This document shows positions 8,759 to 17,438 of a stretch of 64,000 nt of DNA, in pieces. The DNA comes from Streptomyces sp. DSM 110735 (GTDB lineage Bacteria; Actinomycetota; Actinomycetes; Streptomycetales; Streptomycetaceae). The stretch is taken from positions 496,001 through 560,000 of the forward strand of contig NZ_JACYHF010000003.1 of NCBI RefSeq assembly GCF_016482685.1, in the 5' to 3' direction. Each line of letters begins with the position of its first letter. Positions within the stretch are counted from its first letter, which is position 1. Both the position numbers and the translations under genes were made by a program. The notes beneath the pieces were generated by a model, which was given only the letters and a program-made list of their open reading frames with translations, did not search any database and was not told the origin of the DNA.

Positions 8759-9295
8759 ATGTCTGACATGACCGAGACCACGCCCGGCTGGCTGACCACG
8801 GACGAACTGGAAATGGCCAGAGCCCGGATGCCGATCCTGTATGTCGAGGCCGTGCCGGTGCGCGTGGACGACAACGGCGAAGTCACCAGTATCGGACTGC
8901 TGTTGCGGATCGGGCCGGACGGCACGGTCAGCCGGACCCTGGTCTCCGGACGGGTGCTCCACCACGAGCGGGTCCGCGACGCGCTGCTGCGCCATCTGGA
9001 GAAGGACCTCGGCCCGGTCGCGCTCCCCCGGGTCCCCGCCTCCATGCAGCCGTTCACGGTCGCGGAGTACTTCCCGACCGCCGGGGTCACGCCGTACCAC
9101 GACCCGCGTCAGCACGCGGTGTCCCTCGCCTACATCGTGCCGGTCGCGGGCGACTGCCGCCCCCGGCAGGACGCGCTGGACCTGGTGTGGTTCTCGCCGC
9201 AGGAAGCCGCGTCGGCCGCCCTGCAGAGCGAGATGCCGGGCGGGCACGGGGTGCTGCTGAAGCAGGCGCTGGCGCATCTGGGTCTGGTGTTCTGA
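8759..9295 (+). CDS. DUF4916 / NUDIX-like protein
   Basis: This 178-residue soluble protein matches the DUF4916 (NUDIX-fold) family. The core is MPILYVEAVPVRVDDNGEV near residue 23, TLVSGRVLHHERVRDALLRHLEKDLG near 60, PFTVAEYFP and HAVSLAYIVPV. The classical NUDIX box is degenerate: VRDALLRHLEKDLG stands where GxxxxxExxxxxxREAxEE would be, so pyrophosphatase activity is doubtful. It starts 7 bp after the amidohydrolase stop and probably ends that operon. The ATG at 8759 has only a weak GGAAAG upstream; a second ATG at 8768 is possible. Confidence 0.8.
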   Translation: MSDMTETTPGWLTTDELEMARARMPILYVEAVPVRVDDNGEVTSIGLLLRIGPDGTVSRTLVSGRVLHHERVRDALLRHLEKDLGPVALPRVPASMQPFTVAEYFPTAGVTPYHDPRQHAVSLAYIVPVAGDCRPRQDALDLVWFSPQEAASAALQSEMPGGHGVLLKQALAHLGLVF

Positions 9296-9312
9296 GCCCG
9301 TCCGGACCCGGT

Positions 9313-9368
9313 GTCGCCGGACCCGGTGACGTGGACGACCTCGGGTCGCCGGGCCCGGTGACGTGGAC
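9313..9368. repeat. 24-bp direct repeat
   Basis: Two copies, 9313-9336 and 9345-9368, differ at one position (GTCGCCGGACCC versus GTCGCCGGGCCC, both continuing GGTGACGTGGAC). They lie in the untranslated gap before the cyclic-nucleotide-binding-fold gene, just upstream of the 16-bp palindrome. They probably arose by local duplication. Confidence 0.7.
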
Positions 9369-9392
9369 GTTCCCTGGCCGCTGGATTCGGAC

Positions 9393-9408
9393 GGGACCGA
9401 ACGGCCCC
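9393..9408. promoter_or_regulatory. 16-bp palindrome, candidate DevR/OsdR-type box
   Basis: GGGACCGAACGGCCCC fits the shared pattern RGGG-CCGNNCGG-CCCY. It ends 82 bp before the start of the cyclic-nucleotide-binding-fold gene at 9491. The same pattern recurs before other genes of the stress island. The GGGAC half resembles the half-site of DevR boxes. Binding is inferred, not shown. Confidence 0.55.
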
Positions 9409-9490
9409 GTCCGGGTCCGAGTGGCCCGTGGCGGGGTCGTGGCGCTCGCGCGAACCTGGAGGGAGAGCAGTCCCGAAGGGAGCCGGTGCG

Positions 9491-9946
9491 ATGACCACGA
9501 CCACCATGACCACGGCGCTCGAACCCGTGTACCGCGAGCGGCTGATGCGCTGCGCCCGCGAGGTCTCCTTCCCCGCCGGTGCCCGGCTCTTCGAGGAGGG
9601 CGGGCGCGCCGACCGCTTCTGGATCGTGCGCACCGGCACGGTCACCCTGGATCTGCGGGTGCCCGGCCGTCGTCCCGCCGTCGTCGAGTCGCTCGGCCAC
9701 GGTGAACTGGTCGGCTGGTCCTGGCACTTCGCGCCCGGCGTCTGGCACCTCGGCGGCGAGGCGATGAGCCCGGTACGCGCCTGGGAGTTCGACGCGGCGC
9801 CGGTGCGGACGCTGTGCGCGGCGGACCCCGAGTTCGGACGCGCGGTGGCCACCTGGGTCGGCCGTGTGGTGGCCCACCGGCTGCACGCGTCCCGGGTCAG
9901 ACTGCTCGACCTGTACGCCCCGTACGGCAGCGGGGACCCGCTGTGA
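9491..9946 (+). CDS. cyclic-nucleotide-binding-fold (CRP-like sensor) protein without HTH
   Basis: This 151-residue protein has a single cNMP-binding beta-roll: VSFPAGARLFEEGGRADRFWIVRTGTVTL (residues about 19-48), then the turn of VESLGHGELVGWSW where classical proteins keep a GELAL phosphate-binding cassette. That cassette is altered, so ligand binding is uncertain. There is no DNA-binding helix-turn-helix after it; the chain ends about 25 residues past the long C-helix. The ATG at 9491 follows GAAGGGA. It overlaps the CBS-BON gene by four bases (GTGA), so the two are likely translated together. A candidate stress-regulator box lies 82 bp upstream. Confidence 0.82.
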   Translation: MTTTTMTTALEPVYRERLMRCAREVSFPAGARLFEEGGRADRFWIVRTGTVTLDLRVPGRRPAVVESLGHGELVGWSWHFAPGVWHLGGEAMSPVRAWEFDAAPVRTLCAADPEFGRAVATWVGRVVAHRLHASRVRLLDLYAPYGSGDPL

Positions 9947-10638
9947 CCTCGGCGGCGGCGCCCGGACCGCGCTCGGTGGAGCCGGTGCCGGGAGACGGGC
10001 CGTACCGGGTGGGCGACGTGATGACGCGGGCCGTGGTCGCGGTGGGCAGTGGCACGCTGTTCCGGGACCTGGTCGAGCGGATGGAGCAGTGGGGGGTGAG
10101 CGCGCTGCCGGTCCTTGAGGGCGACGGGCGGGTGATCGGCGTCGTGTCGGAGGCTGATCTGCTGCCCAAGGAGGAGTTCCGCGACAGTGAGCCGGACCGG
10201 CTGACCCAACTGCGCCGGATGGCCGACCTGGCGAAGGCGGGGGCGGTGACCGCCGGGGAGCTGATGAGCACCCCCGCCGTCACCGTGCACGCGGACGCGA
10301 CGCTTCCCGAGGCGGCCCGGATCATGGCCGTCAAGGGGGTGAAGCGGCTGCCCGTCATCGACGCCCAGGGCGCGCTCGTGGGCGTCGTCAGCCGGGGCGA
10401 CCTGCTGAAGGTGTTCCTGCGCCCGGACGCCGAACTGGCCGACGAGATACGGCGGTCCGTGGTCGACGTGCTCTTCCCCGCGCCGGTGGAGCCGGTGCAC
10501 GTCATGGTCGCCGAGGGCGTCGTGACGCTCACCGGATGCGTGCGGGACGCGGAGCGGATCGAGCTGGCGTCCCGGATGACGCGGGGTGTGGAGGGCGTGG
10601 TGGACGTGGACTGCCGGCTCACGGCGGAAGCGGGCTGA
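9943..10638 (+). CDS. CBS-domain pair with C-terminal BON domain, copy 1
   Basis: This 231-residue cytoplasmic protein has two CBS domains. The first begins VGDVMTRAVVAVGSG near residue 23 and includes ALPVLEGDGRVIGVVSEADLL. The second begins AGELMSTPAVTVHADAT near 105 and includes RLPVIDAQGALVGVVSRGDLLKVFL. A BON domain (VHVMVAEGVVTLTGCVRDA) closes the chain. CBS pairs usually sense adenine nucleotides. The GTG at 9943 overlaps the stop of the preceding gene as GTGA. A close paralogue lies at 11500-12168, with the response regulator between them. Confidence 0.88.
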   Translation: MTSAAAPGPRSVEPVPGDGPYRVGDVMTRAVVAVGSGTLFRDLVERMEQWGVSALPVLEGDGRVIGVVSEADLLPKEEFRDSEPDRLTQLRRMADLAKAGAVTAGELMSTPAVTVHADATLPEAARIMAVKGVKRLPVIDAQGALVGVVSRGDLLKVFLRPDAELADEIRRSVVDVLFPAPVEPVHVMVAEGVVTLTGCVRDAERIELASRMTRGVEGVVDVDCRLTAEAG

Positions 10639-10679
10639 TCCGCCGCGTCACGCCCAACGGGGGCACACCGCACGGCGGT

Positions 10680-11381
10680 TCAGTGCGCCGGACGCTCCTC
10701 CGTGCCCTGGTCGAGCTGCGAGGCGATCACCGCCGCCTGGACCCGGCGCTGGACGCCGAGCTTGGCCAGCAGCCGGGAGATGTGGTTCTTGACCGTCTTC
10801 TCCGACAGAAACAGCCGCTGCCCGATCTCGCGATTGGTCAGTCCGTCCCCGATCAGCGCGAGGATGTCCCGCTCCCGGGGCGAGAGCGCCTCCAGTTCGG
10901 GAGGCAGCGCGGGCGCGGTCTCGGCGGGGTCGGCGCGCAGCGAGCGCATCAGCCGGGCGGTGGTGGCGGGGTCGAGCATGGACTGGCCCGAGGCGACGGT
11001 GCGGACCGCCGAGATCAGGTCGGAGCCCTTGATCTGCTTCAGGACGTACCCGGCGGCGCCCGCCATGATGGCGTCGAGGAGGGCGTCCTCGTCGTCGAAC
11101 GAGGTCAGCATCAGGCACGCCAACTCGGGCATGCGGTCGCGCAGTTCGCGGCAGACGGTGATGCCGTCGCCGTCCGGGAGCCGTACGTCGAGCACGGCGA
11201 CGTGGGGGCGCAGGGCGGGACCGCGGGCGAGTGCCTGCTGCGCGGAGTCGGCCTCGCCGACGACGGAGATGTCGGGTTCGGAGTCGAGCAGATCGGCCAC
11301 GCCCCGGCGGACGACCTCGTGGTCGTCCAGCAGGAACACCCGGATCGGGTGCTGCTCGGTGAAGACGCGTGTCTCGGGCAT
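10680..11381 (-). CDS. NarL/LuxR-type response regulator (DevR/OsdR-like)
   Basis: This 233-residue response regulator has a receiver domain (VFLLDDHEVVRRGVADLL, phospho-acceptor Asp about residue 65 in VAVLDVRLPDGDG, switch Thr in LMLTSFDDE, Lys in YVLKQIKGSDL). Its C-terminal LuxR helix-turn-helix is LSPRERDILALIGDGLTNREIGQRLFLSEKTVKNHISRLL. Overall it resembles DevR of mycobacteria and OsdR of S. coelicolor, which control dormancy and low-oxygen genes. The matching GAF kinase is at 20220-21938, and stress genes lie between. The ATG at 11381 has GAGAGG ahead of it; a 16-bp palindrome 80 bp upstream suggests autoregulation. Confidence 0.9.
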   Translation of the reverse strand: MPETRVFTEQHPIRVFLLDDHEVVRRGVADLLDSEPDISVVGEADSAQQALARGPALRPHVAVLDVRLPDGDGITVCRELRDRMPELACLMLTSFDDEDALLDAIMAGAAGYVLKQIKGSDLISAVRTVASGQSMLDPATTARLMRSLRADPAETAPALPPELEALSPRERDILALIGDGLTNREIGQRLFLSEKTVKNHISRLLAKLGVQRRVQAAVIASQLDQGTEERPAH

Positions 11382-11461
11382 GACGACCTCTCGTTTCCCG
11401 GGGCCGGACGGACAGGACCGGCCCACCAGCCGGATCATGACCCGCCGGTCCCGTACAGACT

Positions 11462-11477
11462 AGGGCCGAACGGTCCC
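11462..11477. promoter_or_regulatory. 16-bp palindrome upstream of the response regulator
   Basis: AGGGCCGAACGGTCCC lies 80 bp before the response regulator start on the minus strand. This is almost the same spacing as the site before the gene at 9491. It fits RGGG-CCGNNCGG-CCCY and suggests that the regulator controls its own gene. Confidence 0.55.
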
Positions 11478-11499
11478 ACCTCGCCCCTCACCTGGGGAA

Positions 11500-12168
11500 T
11501 CAGCTCCGCGCGCCCTCGGTGCGCCCTGACGCGGGGGCGAGGTCGAACTCCACGTCCACCACGCCCTCGACCGCGCGGACCAGCCGGGCGGCGACCGGCA
11601 CCAGCGCCGTGTCGCGCAGCGCGCCCGTGAGGGTGACCACCCCGTCCCGCACCTCCACGTGGATCATGGAGTCGGGCGGCGGGAAGATCCAGGCGACGAT
11701 GTCGCGGCGGACCTCCCGCTCGATGTCCCGGTCGTCGCGCAGGAAGACCTTCAGCAGGTCGGCGCGGCTGACGACGCCCTCCAGGGCGCCCCGTTCGTCC
11801 ACGACCGGCAGCATCCGCACCCCGGAGCGCGCCATGCGCCGCGCCGCCTCCGCGAGGGGGGCGCCGGAGGGGACGGTGACGGCGGGCGCGGACATCAGCT
11901 CCGCCGCCGTGGCGCCCTCTGCCTTCGCGAGGTCGGCGGGGCTGCGACGCCCGGTGTACGCCTCGCCGGGCGCGTCGCGCAGTTCCTCCTTGGGCAGCAG
12001 GTCGGACTCGGAGACGACACCGGCCACCTTGCCGCCGACGAGCACGGGGAGGCTGCCGACCTGGCGGTCCCGCAGCAGCCGCGCGATCTCCTTGAAGGAC
12101 GTCTCCGGTCCGACGACCGCCACGGTGCGGGTCATGACGTCGCCGACGCTGCGTGGGGTTGCGTACAT
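11500..12168 (-). CDS. CBS-domain pair with C-terminal BON domain, copy 2
   Basis: This 222-residue paralogue of the protein at 9943 begins directly with the first CBS domain (SVGDVMTRTVAVVGPETSFKEIARLL). The second CBS domain starts at AAELMSAPAVTVPSGAPL and contains MLPVVDERGALEGVVSRADLLKVFL. It ends with a BON domain (IHVEVRDGVVTLTGALRDTALV) and a short Arg-rich tail. GGAG stands 6 bases ahead of the ATG at 12168. It diverges from the universal stress protein gene, and two candidate regulator boxes lie in that gap. Confidence 0.88.
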   Translation of the reverse strand: MYATPRSVGDVMTRTVAVVGPETSFKEIARLLRDRQVGSLPVLVGGKVAGVVSESDLLPKEELRDAPGEAYTGRRSPADLAKAEGATAAELMSAPAVTVPSGAPLAEAARRMARSGVRMLPVVDERGALEGVVSRADLLKVFLRDDRDIEREVRRDIVAWIFPPPDSMIHVEVRDGVVTLTGALRDTALVPVAARLVRAVEGVVDVEFDLAPASGRTEGARS

Positions 12169-12306
12169 GGTGACTCCGTAGGTTCACGGGGGTGGCGGGC
12201 GCGTGCGTCGCCTTCCTGTGCCGACGCGTGCCGTGTCTCTCCAGGGTGCGCCGCATCTCCGAGGTGCGCCGTGTCTCCAGGGTGCGCCGGGTCGGGGAGA
12301 CCGCCT

Positions 12307-12322
12307 AGGGCCGGTCGGCCCC
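12307..12322. promoter_or_regulatory. 16-bp palindrome, box 1 of two in the divergent gap
   Basis: AGGGCCGGTCGGCCCC fits the shared pattern and lies 68 bp before the universal stress protein gene and 138 bp before the divergent CBS-BON gene. Confidence 0.55.
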
Positions 12323-12326
12323 GCGC

Positions 12327-12343
12327 AGGGACCTGCGGCCCCT
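12327..12343. promoter_or_regulatory. 17-bp palindrome, box 2 of two in the divergent gap
   Basis: AGGGACCTGCGGCCCCT is an inverted repeat with the same outer half-sites as box 1 but a core of different length. It is centred about 20 bp, two helical turns, from box 1. Paired sites at this spacing are typical of cooperative regulators. Confidence 0.5.
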
Positions 12344-12390
12344 GATCCGGGGGGCGGGGCACCGGGAGGCTGGGGGCGGAGGTGGAGACC

Positions 12391-13308
12391 ATGTCCCGAA
12401 CCGTCACCGTGGGCTTCGACGGCTCGCCCGAGAGCCGGGCGGCCGCCGACTGGGCGGCCCGCGAGGCCGGGCTGCGCGCCCTGCCGCTGCGGGTCGTGCA
12501 CGTCTGGGAGCCGGTGCCCGAACCGATGGCCCAGGCACCGCTGCTCGGCGCCGAGACCCAGCGGCACTGGACCGAGCGGATACCCCGCGAGAGCGCGGAA
12601 CGCCTGCGCCTGCGCCACCCGGGCATCGAGGTGGTCGTCGAGCAGTACACCGGGAACCCGGTGGACATCCTGGGCGAGGCCGCCGCCTCCGCCGAGCCGC
12701 TGGTGCTCGGCTCGCGCGGGCTCGGCGGGATCGGCGGTTTCGTCGCCGGATCGGTCGGGCTGGCCGTGATCGCCCGCGCCGGGCGTCCCGTGGTGGTCGT
12801 CCGGGCGGACGAGCCGAGCGTGGGCAGACACGGACCCGGACCGGCGTCCGGGGACGCGCCCACCGCGCCCGTCGTGCTCGGCCTGGACACCGCCGAGCCG
12901 GACGAGACGCTGCTGCGCTTCGCCTTCGACGCGGCTGCCCGCTACGGCGTCCCGCTGCGCGTGGTGCACGCCTGGCGTCCCCCGCCCGCGTACGCCTACG
13001 AGCTGTCCGCCTATGCCTACGACCTGGCGGGACCCGGCGACGGTCCCGGTTCGGTCGGGGAGCTGGAGGCGGAGGGTCTGGCCAAGGTGCTCCAGCCCTG
13101 GCGGCAGTCGTTCCCCGGCGTCGAGGTGGTGGAGGAGAGCCGGTCGGGCAGCGCGGCGCGGGTCCTGGTCGAGGCGGCGCGGGAAGCCGGTCTGGTGGTG
13201 GTCGGCAAGCGGCTGCGCGCCGGACGGCTCGGCGCGCACCTCGGCCATGTGACGCACGCGGCGCTGCACCACGTCGCCGCTCCGGTTGCCGTCGTGCCGC
13301 ACACCTGA
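12391..13308 (+). CDS. tandem-domain universal stress protein, copy 1
   Basis: This 305-residue protein carries two UspA domains. The first (residues 1-140) starts TVTVGFDGSPESRAAADWAA and ends with the ATP-loop pattern LGSRGLGGIGGFVAGSVG. The second (about 155-300) starts VVLGLDTAEPDETLLRFAF and has the weaker loop VVGKRLRAGRLGAHLGHV. Such proteins bind ATP and accompany hypoxia and stationary phase in actinomycetes. The ATG at 12391 has GGAGG 8 bases upstream. It is followed 82 bp later by a second Usp gene, then phosphoketolase, in a likely operon. Confidence 0.92.
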   Translation: MSRTVTVGFDGSPESRAAADWAAREAGLRALPLRVVHVWEPVPEPMAQAPLLGAETQRHWTERIPRESAERLRLRHPGIEVVVEQYTGNPVDILGEAAASAEPLVLGSRGLGGIGGFVAGSVGLAVIARAGRPVVVVRADEPSVGRHGPGPASGDAPTAPVVLGLDTAEPDETLLRFAFDAAARYGVPLRVVHAWRPPPAYAYELSAYAYDLAGPGDGPGSVGELEAEGLAKVLQPWRQSFPGVEVVEESRSGSAARVLVEAAREAGLVVVGKRLRAGRLGAHLGHVTHAALHHVAAPVAVVPHT

Positions 13309-13389
13309 CCGGATGGTGACGAGGGACGCCCGGCCGGACGACCGGAGGGCGGCGAGGACGCCGGGTACGGAAGGGAGAGGGCGGACACC

Positions 13390-14247
13390 ATGGACCAGCC
13401 GATCGTCGTCGGCGTGGACGGCTCGGAGCAGAGCCTGCGCGCCGTGGACTGGGGAGCCGACGAGGCCGCCCTGCGCGGGGCACCGCTCCGCCTGGTGTAC
13501 GCCTCGCTGTGGGAGCGGTACGAGGGCGAGCTGATCGCGCAGGAGCTGAACCGCCCGGTCGAGGAGGTGATGGCGCGGGACGTGGTCGGCACCGCCGAGG
13601 AACGGGCGCGGCGCCGTCACCCGGACGTGCCGGTCACCACCGCCGTGCTGCCCGACGAGCCGGAGTACGGACTGGTGCGCGAGAGCCGTACGGCGCGTGC
13701 CGTGGTGCTCGGCTGCCGGGGGCGCAGCGGGCTCACCGAGGCGCTGCTCGGCTCGGTCAGCCTGACGGTCGCCGGGCACGCGCACTGTCCGGTGATCGTG
13801 CTGCGCGGCGGCCACGACGACCCCGAGCGCGCCGGGACCGGGCGGATCGTGCTGGCCGTCGGCGAGAAGGCGGCGGGCACGGCGGCCGTACGGTTCGCGG
13901 CCGAGGAGGCTGTCCTGCGCGGGCTGCCCCTGGAGGCGGTACGCGCCTGGCGGCACCCCTCGGGCCCGCTGCCGGGCCATGTCCCGCACGACGGCGATCC
14001 CGAGCGGGCCGCGCTGGAGACGGTGGAGGAGGCGCTGCGGGACCTGCCCTCCGGTGTCGCAGCGGTACGGCACGTCGTGGAGGGTCCCACCCGTGACGCG
14101 CTGCTGGACGCCTCCCGGGGCGCGGTCCTGCTCGTCGTGGGCGCCCGGCGCCGGCACGGCCGCTTCGGTCTCCAGCTCGGCCGGGTCGCGCACGGGGTGC
14201 TGCACCGGGCGGACTGCGCGGTGGCCGTCGTACCGGAACCGGACTGA
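13390..14247 (+). CDS. tandem-domain universal stress protein, copy 2
   Basis: This 285-residue protein has two UspA domains: [20 protein letters not shown] through [19 protein letters not shown], then [19 protein letters not shown] through [21 protein letters not shown]. Both keep the Gly-rich ATP loop, unlike the second domain of copy 1. The ATG at 13390 follows GGGAGAGGG. A half-match of the stress-island palindrome (AGGGAC at about 13322) lies upstream but is too weak to call. The phosphoketolase gene starts 58 bp downstream. Confidence 0.92.
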   Translation: MDQPIVVGVDGSEQSLRAVDWGADEAALRGAPLRLVYASLWERYEGELIAQELNRPVEEVMARDVVGTAEERARRRHPDVPVTTAVLPDEPEYGLVRESRTARAVVLGCRGRSGLTEALLGSVSLTVAGHAHCPVIVLRGGHDDPERAGTGRIVLAVGEKAAGTAAVRFAAEEAVLRGLPLEAVRAWRHPSGPLPGHVPHDGDPERAALETVEEALRDLPSGVAAVRHVVEGPTRDALLDASRGAVLLVVGARRRHGRFGLQLGRVAHGVLHRADCAVAVVPEPD

Positions 14248-14305
14248 CCTGCGCGGAGCCACGCCGCCCCGAGACCCACGACCCCGTCGATCCCGCGGAG
14301 CTTCC

Positions 14306-16681
14306 ATGACCGACATCACCGACCGACACACGCTCACCGACGAGGAGTTGAACACGCTCCTGACCCACTGGCGCGCCGCCAACTACCTCTCGGCGGGCCA
14401 GATCTACCTCATGGCCAACCCCCTGCTGACCGAGCCGCTGCGCGCGGAGCACATCAAGCCCCGGCTGCTCGGGCACTGGGGCACCACGCCCGGGCTGAAC
14501 CTCGTGTACACGCATCTGAACCGGGTGATCCGCGAGCGCGGGCTCGACGCGCTGTGCGTGTGGGGGCCGGGACACGGCGGGCCTGCCGTCCTCGCCAACT
14601 CCTGGCTGGAGGGGAGTTACGCGGAGGTCTACCCGGACGTGAGCCGTGACGGGGAGGGCATGGAGCGGCTGTTCCGGCAGTTCTCCTTCCCCGGCGGGGT
14701 GCCCAGCCATGTGGCGCCGGAGACGCCGGGCTCGATCCACGAGGGCGGCGAGCTGGGGTACTCGCTCGCGCACGCCTACGGCGCCGCCTTCGACAACCCG
14801 GACCTGCTGGTCGCCTGTGTGATCGGGGACGGCGAGGCGGAGACCGGACCGCTCGCCACCTCCTGGCACTCCAACAAGTTCCTCGACCCGGTGCACGACG
14901 GCGCGGTCCTGCCGATCCTGCACCTCAACGGCTACAAGATCGCCAACCCGACGGTCCTCTCCCGCCTCCCGCAGTCCGAACTCGACGCACTCCTGCGGGG
15001 ATACGGCCACGAGCCGCTGTACGTCTCGGGCGACGACCCCGCCGAGGTGCACCGCGCGATGGCGGCGGCCTTCGACGAGGCGCTGGACCGGATCAAGCTG
15101 ATGCGGGACAGCGCGCGGGAGGACGGCGTCACCGAGCGGGCGCACTGGCCGATGATCGTGCTGCGCACGCCGAAGGGCTGGACGGGACCGGCCGAGGTGG
15201 ACGGACTGCCCGTGGAGGGCACCTGGCGCGCGCACCAGGTGCCGCTGGCCGGGGTACGCGAAAACCCGGAGCATCTGGCGCAGTTGGAGGGCTGGCTGCG
15301 CTCGTACCGACCCGAGGAGCTGTTCGACGCGGACGGGCGTCCGGTCGCCGACGTGCTCGCCTGCGTCCCGGAGGGCACCCGGCGGCTCGGGGCGAACCCG
15401 CACGCCAACGGCGGTCTGCTCGCCCGCGAACTCCCGCTTCCGTCACTGGAGTTGTTCGGGGTGCCGGTGGACAAGCCGGGCGCCGCGCTGCACGAACCCA
15501 CGCGTGTGCTGGGCGACTTGCTGGAGCAGGTCATGAAGGACACGCGTACCCGGCGGGACTTCCGGCTCGTCGGACCGGACGAGACCGCCTCCAACCGGCT
15601 CCAGGCGGTGTTCGACGCGAGCGGCAAGGCGTGGCAGGCGGAAGTCCTGCCCGTGGACGAGCACTTGGACCGGCACGGGCGGGTCCTGGAGGTGCTGTCC
15701 GAACACCTCTGCCAGGGCTGGCTGGAGGGGTATCTGCTCACCGGACGGCACGGGCTGTTCTCCTGCTACGAGGCGTTCGTGCACATCGTGGACTCGATGG
15801 TCAACCAGCACATCAAGTGGCTCAGGATCTCGCGGGAGTTGCCCTGGCGGGCGCCGATCCCCTCCCTCAACTACCTGCTCACCTCGCATGTGTGGCGCCA
15901 GGACCACAACGGCTTCTCCCACCAGGACCCCGGGTTCGTGGACCACGTCCTCAACAAGAGCCCCGAGGTGGTCCGCGTCTATCTGCCGCCGGACGCCAAC
16001 ACCCTGCTGTGCGTGGCCGATCACGTGCTGCGCAGCCGGGACTACGTGAACGTGGTCGTCGCGGGCAAGCAGCCCTGTTTCGACTGGCTCTCCCTTGAGG
16101 AGGCGCGGGTGCACTGCGCGCGCGGTGCCGGGATCTGGGAGTGGGCGGGGACGGAGAACGGGGGCGAACCCGATGTCGTCCTCGCCTGCGCCGGTGACGT
16201 ACCGACCCAGGAGGTGCTGGCCGCCGCCCAGTTGCTGCGCCGCCATCTGCCGGAGCTGGCGGTGCGCGTGGTCAACGTGGTCGACATGACCCGGCTGCTG
16301 CCGCACGAGGAACACCCGCACGGGATGAGCGACTTCACCTACGACGGGCTCTTCACCACCGACAAGCCGGTGATCTTCGCCTACCACGGCTACCCCTGGC
16401 TGGTGCACCGGCTCGCCTACCGCCGGGCCGGGCACGCCAACCTGCATGTGCGCGGCTACAAGGAGTCCGGGACCACGACCACGCCGTTCGACATGGTCGT
16501 CCGCAACGACCTGGACCGCTACCGGCTCGTCATGGACGTCATCGACCGGGTGCCGGGGCTCGCGGTGCGCGCGGCCGACGTACGCCAGAGGATGGCGGAC
16601 GCCCGCACCCGCCACCACGACTGGATCCGCGTCCACGGGACGGACCTGCCGGAGGTCGCGGAGTGGAGCTGGGAGAGCTGA
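14306..16681 (+). CDS. phosphoketolase (xylulose-5-phosphate/fructose-6-phosphate)
   Basis: This 791-residue thiamine-diphosphate enzyme splits xylulose 5-phosphate or fructose 6-phosphate with phosphate to acetyl phosphate plus a shorter sugar phosphate. The length and motifs match the family: [19 protein letters not shown] near residue 75, [21 protein letters not shown] near 140, and the TPP motif [15 protein letters not shown] near 175. The C-terminal part contains [13 protein letters not shown] and [12 protein letters not shown]. The ATG at 14306 has CGGAG upstream. Placed after two universal stress genes, it probably supplies acetyl phosphate for ATP when respiration is limited. A strong hairpin follows the stop. 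Confidence 0.95.
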   Translation: MTDITDRHTLTDEELNTLLTHWRAANYLSAGQIYLMANPLLTEPLRAEHIKPRLLGHWGTTPGLNLVYTHLNRVIRERGLDALCVWGPGHGGPAVLANSWLEGSYAEVYPDVSRDGEGMERLFRQFSFPGGVPSHVAPETPGSIHEGGELGYSLAHAYGAAFDNPDLLVACVIGDGEAETGPLATSWHSNKFLDPVHDGAVLPILHLNGYKIANPTVLSRLPQSELDALLRGYGHEPLYVSGDDPAEVHRAMAAAFDEALDRIKLMRDSAREDGVTERAHWPMIVLRTPKGWTGPAEVDGLPVEGTWRAHQVPLAGVRENPEHLAQLEGWLRSYRPEELFDADGRPVADVLACVPEGTRRLGANPHANGGLLARELPLPSLELFGVPVDKPGAALHEPTRVLGDLLEQVMKDTRTRRDFRLVGPDETASNRLQAVFDASGKAWQAEVLPVDEHLDRHGRVLEVLSEHLCQGWLEGYLLTGRHGLFSCYEAFVHIVDSMVNQHIKWLRISRELPWRAPIPSLNYLLTSHVWRQDHNGFSHQDPGFVDHVLNKSPEVVRVYLPPDANTLLCVADHVLRSRDYVNVVVAGKQPCFDWLSLEEARVHCARGAGIWEWAGTENGGEPDVVLACAGDVPTQEVLAAAQLLRRHLPELAVRVVNVVDMTRLLPHEEHPHGMSDFTYDGLFTTDKPVIFAYHGYPWLVHRLAYRRAGHANLHVRGYKESGTTTTPFDMVVRNDLDRYRLVMDVIDRVPGLAVRAADVRQRMADARTRHHDWIRVHGTDLPEVAEWSWES

Positions 16682-16695
16682 GCAGAGCGTGAAAA

Positions 16696-16721
16696 GGGGG
16701 GCCGGACTCACCCGGCCCCCC
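16696..16721 (+). terminator. hairpin terminator after phosphoketolase
   Basis: A perfect 10-bp stem, GGGGGGCCGG (16696-16705) with CCGGCCCCCC (16712-16721), has a 6-base loop and starts 15 bp after the phosphoketolase stop. There is no U-tract, which is common in Streptomyces. It may work in both directions, since the STAS operon converges on it. Confidence 0.75.
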
Positions 16722-16734
16722 TCGGAGGAACTGT

Positions 16735-16821
16735 TCAGTCGACGTCGGCCCGCCGCAGCAGCCGGTAACCCCGTCCCCGCCACCGGCACAGCCAGTGCCG
16801 CAGCCGTCGTCCGGCGCTCAT
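16735..16821 (-). CDS. possible 28-residue basic peptide coupled to the STAS gene
   Basis: An ATG at 16819-16821 overlaps the STAS stop as ATGA and opens a 28-codon frame ending at TGA (16735-16737). The product is very basic, with ten Arg and three Trp/Tyr residues (RRLRHWLCRWRGRGYRLLRR). Overlap of this type usually means coupled translation. I cannot match it to a family. It may be real or chance, since Arg-rich frames arise easily in this GC-rich DNA. Confidence 0.35.
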   Translation of the reverse strand: MSAGRRLRHWLCRWRGRGYRLLRRADVD

Positions 16822-17225
16822 CGGGCGACTCCCTCGCGCGACGCACCCCCGGTGACCAGCGCCTCCGCGTCGGGCGCGGGCAGCCCCGGCTGCACCTCGA
16901 AGGCGCCGCCGAGCCCGGTGGTGCGCAGCAGCCGCAGGAACTCCTCGCTGTCCGCGACCAGCCGCAGCCTGCCCCGGCGGTCCCGGGTCCGGTTGCGGGT
17001 CCGGCACAGCACGCCGAGCCCGGTGCAGTCGATGAACTCCACGGGCCGCAGATCCAGCACCAGATCCGGATGCTCGCGCGCGGTGAGCGTGTCGAGCCGT
17101 GCCGCCCACTCCGGCGCCGTGAGCAGGTCGATCTCCCCGCGCAGGGCCACGACGGTCGCCGCGTCGGTCGCCGTCCCCGGTCCGCCGGACCGGGTCTCGT
17201 CACGCATCGTGTGGTTCTCGGACAT
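16818..17225 (-). CDS. STAS-domain protein (anti-anti-sigma factor-like)
   Basis: This 135-residue protein has one STAS domain: VVALRGEIDLLTAPEWAARLD, then LVLDLRPVEFIDCTGLGVLCRTRNR. The residue normally phosphorylated (Ser, in D-S-S/T-G) is read here as FIDCTGLG, with Cys then Thr; the Thr could still serve. It resembles SpoIIAA/RsbV antagonists that bind anti-sigma kinases. The start is uncertain: ATG 17225 (used) or ATG 17207, neither with a clear ribosome site. A candidate regulator palindrome lies 35 bp upstream. The adjacent tiny basic frame overlaps its stop. Confidence 0.8.
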   Translation of the reverse strand: MSENHTMRDETRSGGPGTATDAATVVALRGEIDLLTAPEWAARLDTLTAREHPDLVLDLRPVEFIDCTGLGVLCRTRNRTRDRRGRLRLVADSEEFLRLLRTTGLGGAFEVQPGLPAPDAEALVTGGASREGVAR

Positions 17226-17260
17226 ACGACGAGCGAACCGGAAACCCCCACCGGTCCGGA

Positions 17261-17276
17261 AGGGCTGTTCGGCCCC
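17261..17276. promoter_or_regulatory. 16-bp palindrome upstream of the STAS gene
   Basis: AGGGCTGTTCGGCCCC fits RGGG-CCGNNCGG-CCCY with one mismatch in the core. It lies 35 bp before the STAS start used here. Confidence 0.5.
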
Positions 17277-17422
17277 ACCTGCCCACCCACCCGGCACAGC
17301 GTGAAACCGCTCCCGAGCGCCGCACGCCCCGCCGCGGGCGCGGGCGGTTCCCGGGCGCCCGCCTCCCGCGCCGCCGTACAGCCCGCGCCTCTACCCGGCT
17401 CCGCCCCACCCAGCCACCCCCG

Positions 17423-17438
17423 TGGGCCACCCGGCCCA
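17423..17438. promoter_or_regulatory. 16-bp palindrome upstream of alcohol dehydrogenase
   Basis: TGGGCCACCCGGCCCA is an inverted repeat (TGGGCC-N4-GGCCCA) in the same register as the other boxes and ends 89 bp before the dehydrogenase start. The core differs, so it is a weaker match. Confidence 0.4.

Noticed and set aside
13322..13336. A further stress-island palindrome before the second universal stress protein gene
   Set aside because: Only the AGGGAC half matches; the other arm is too degenerate.
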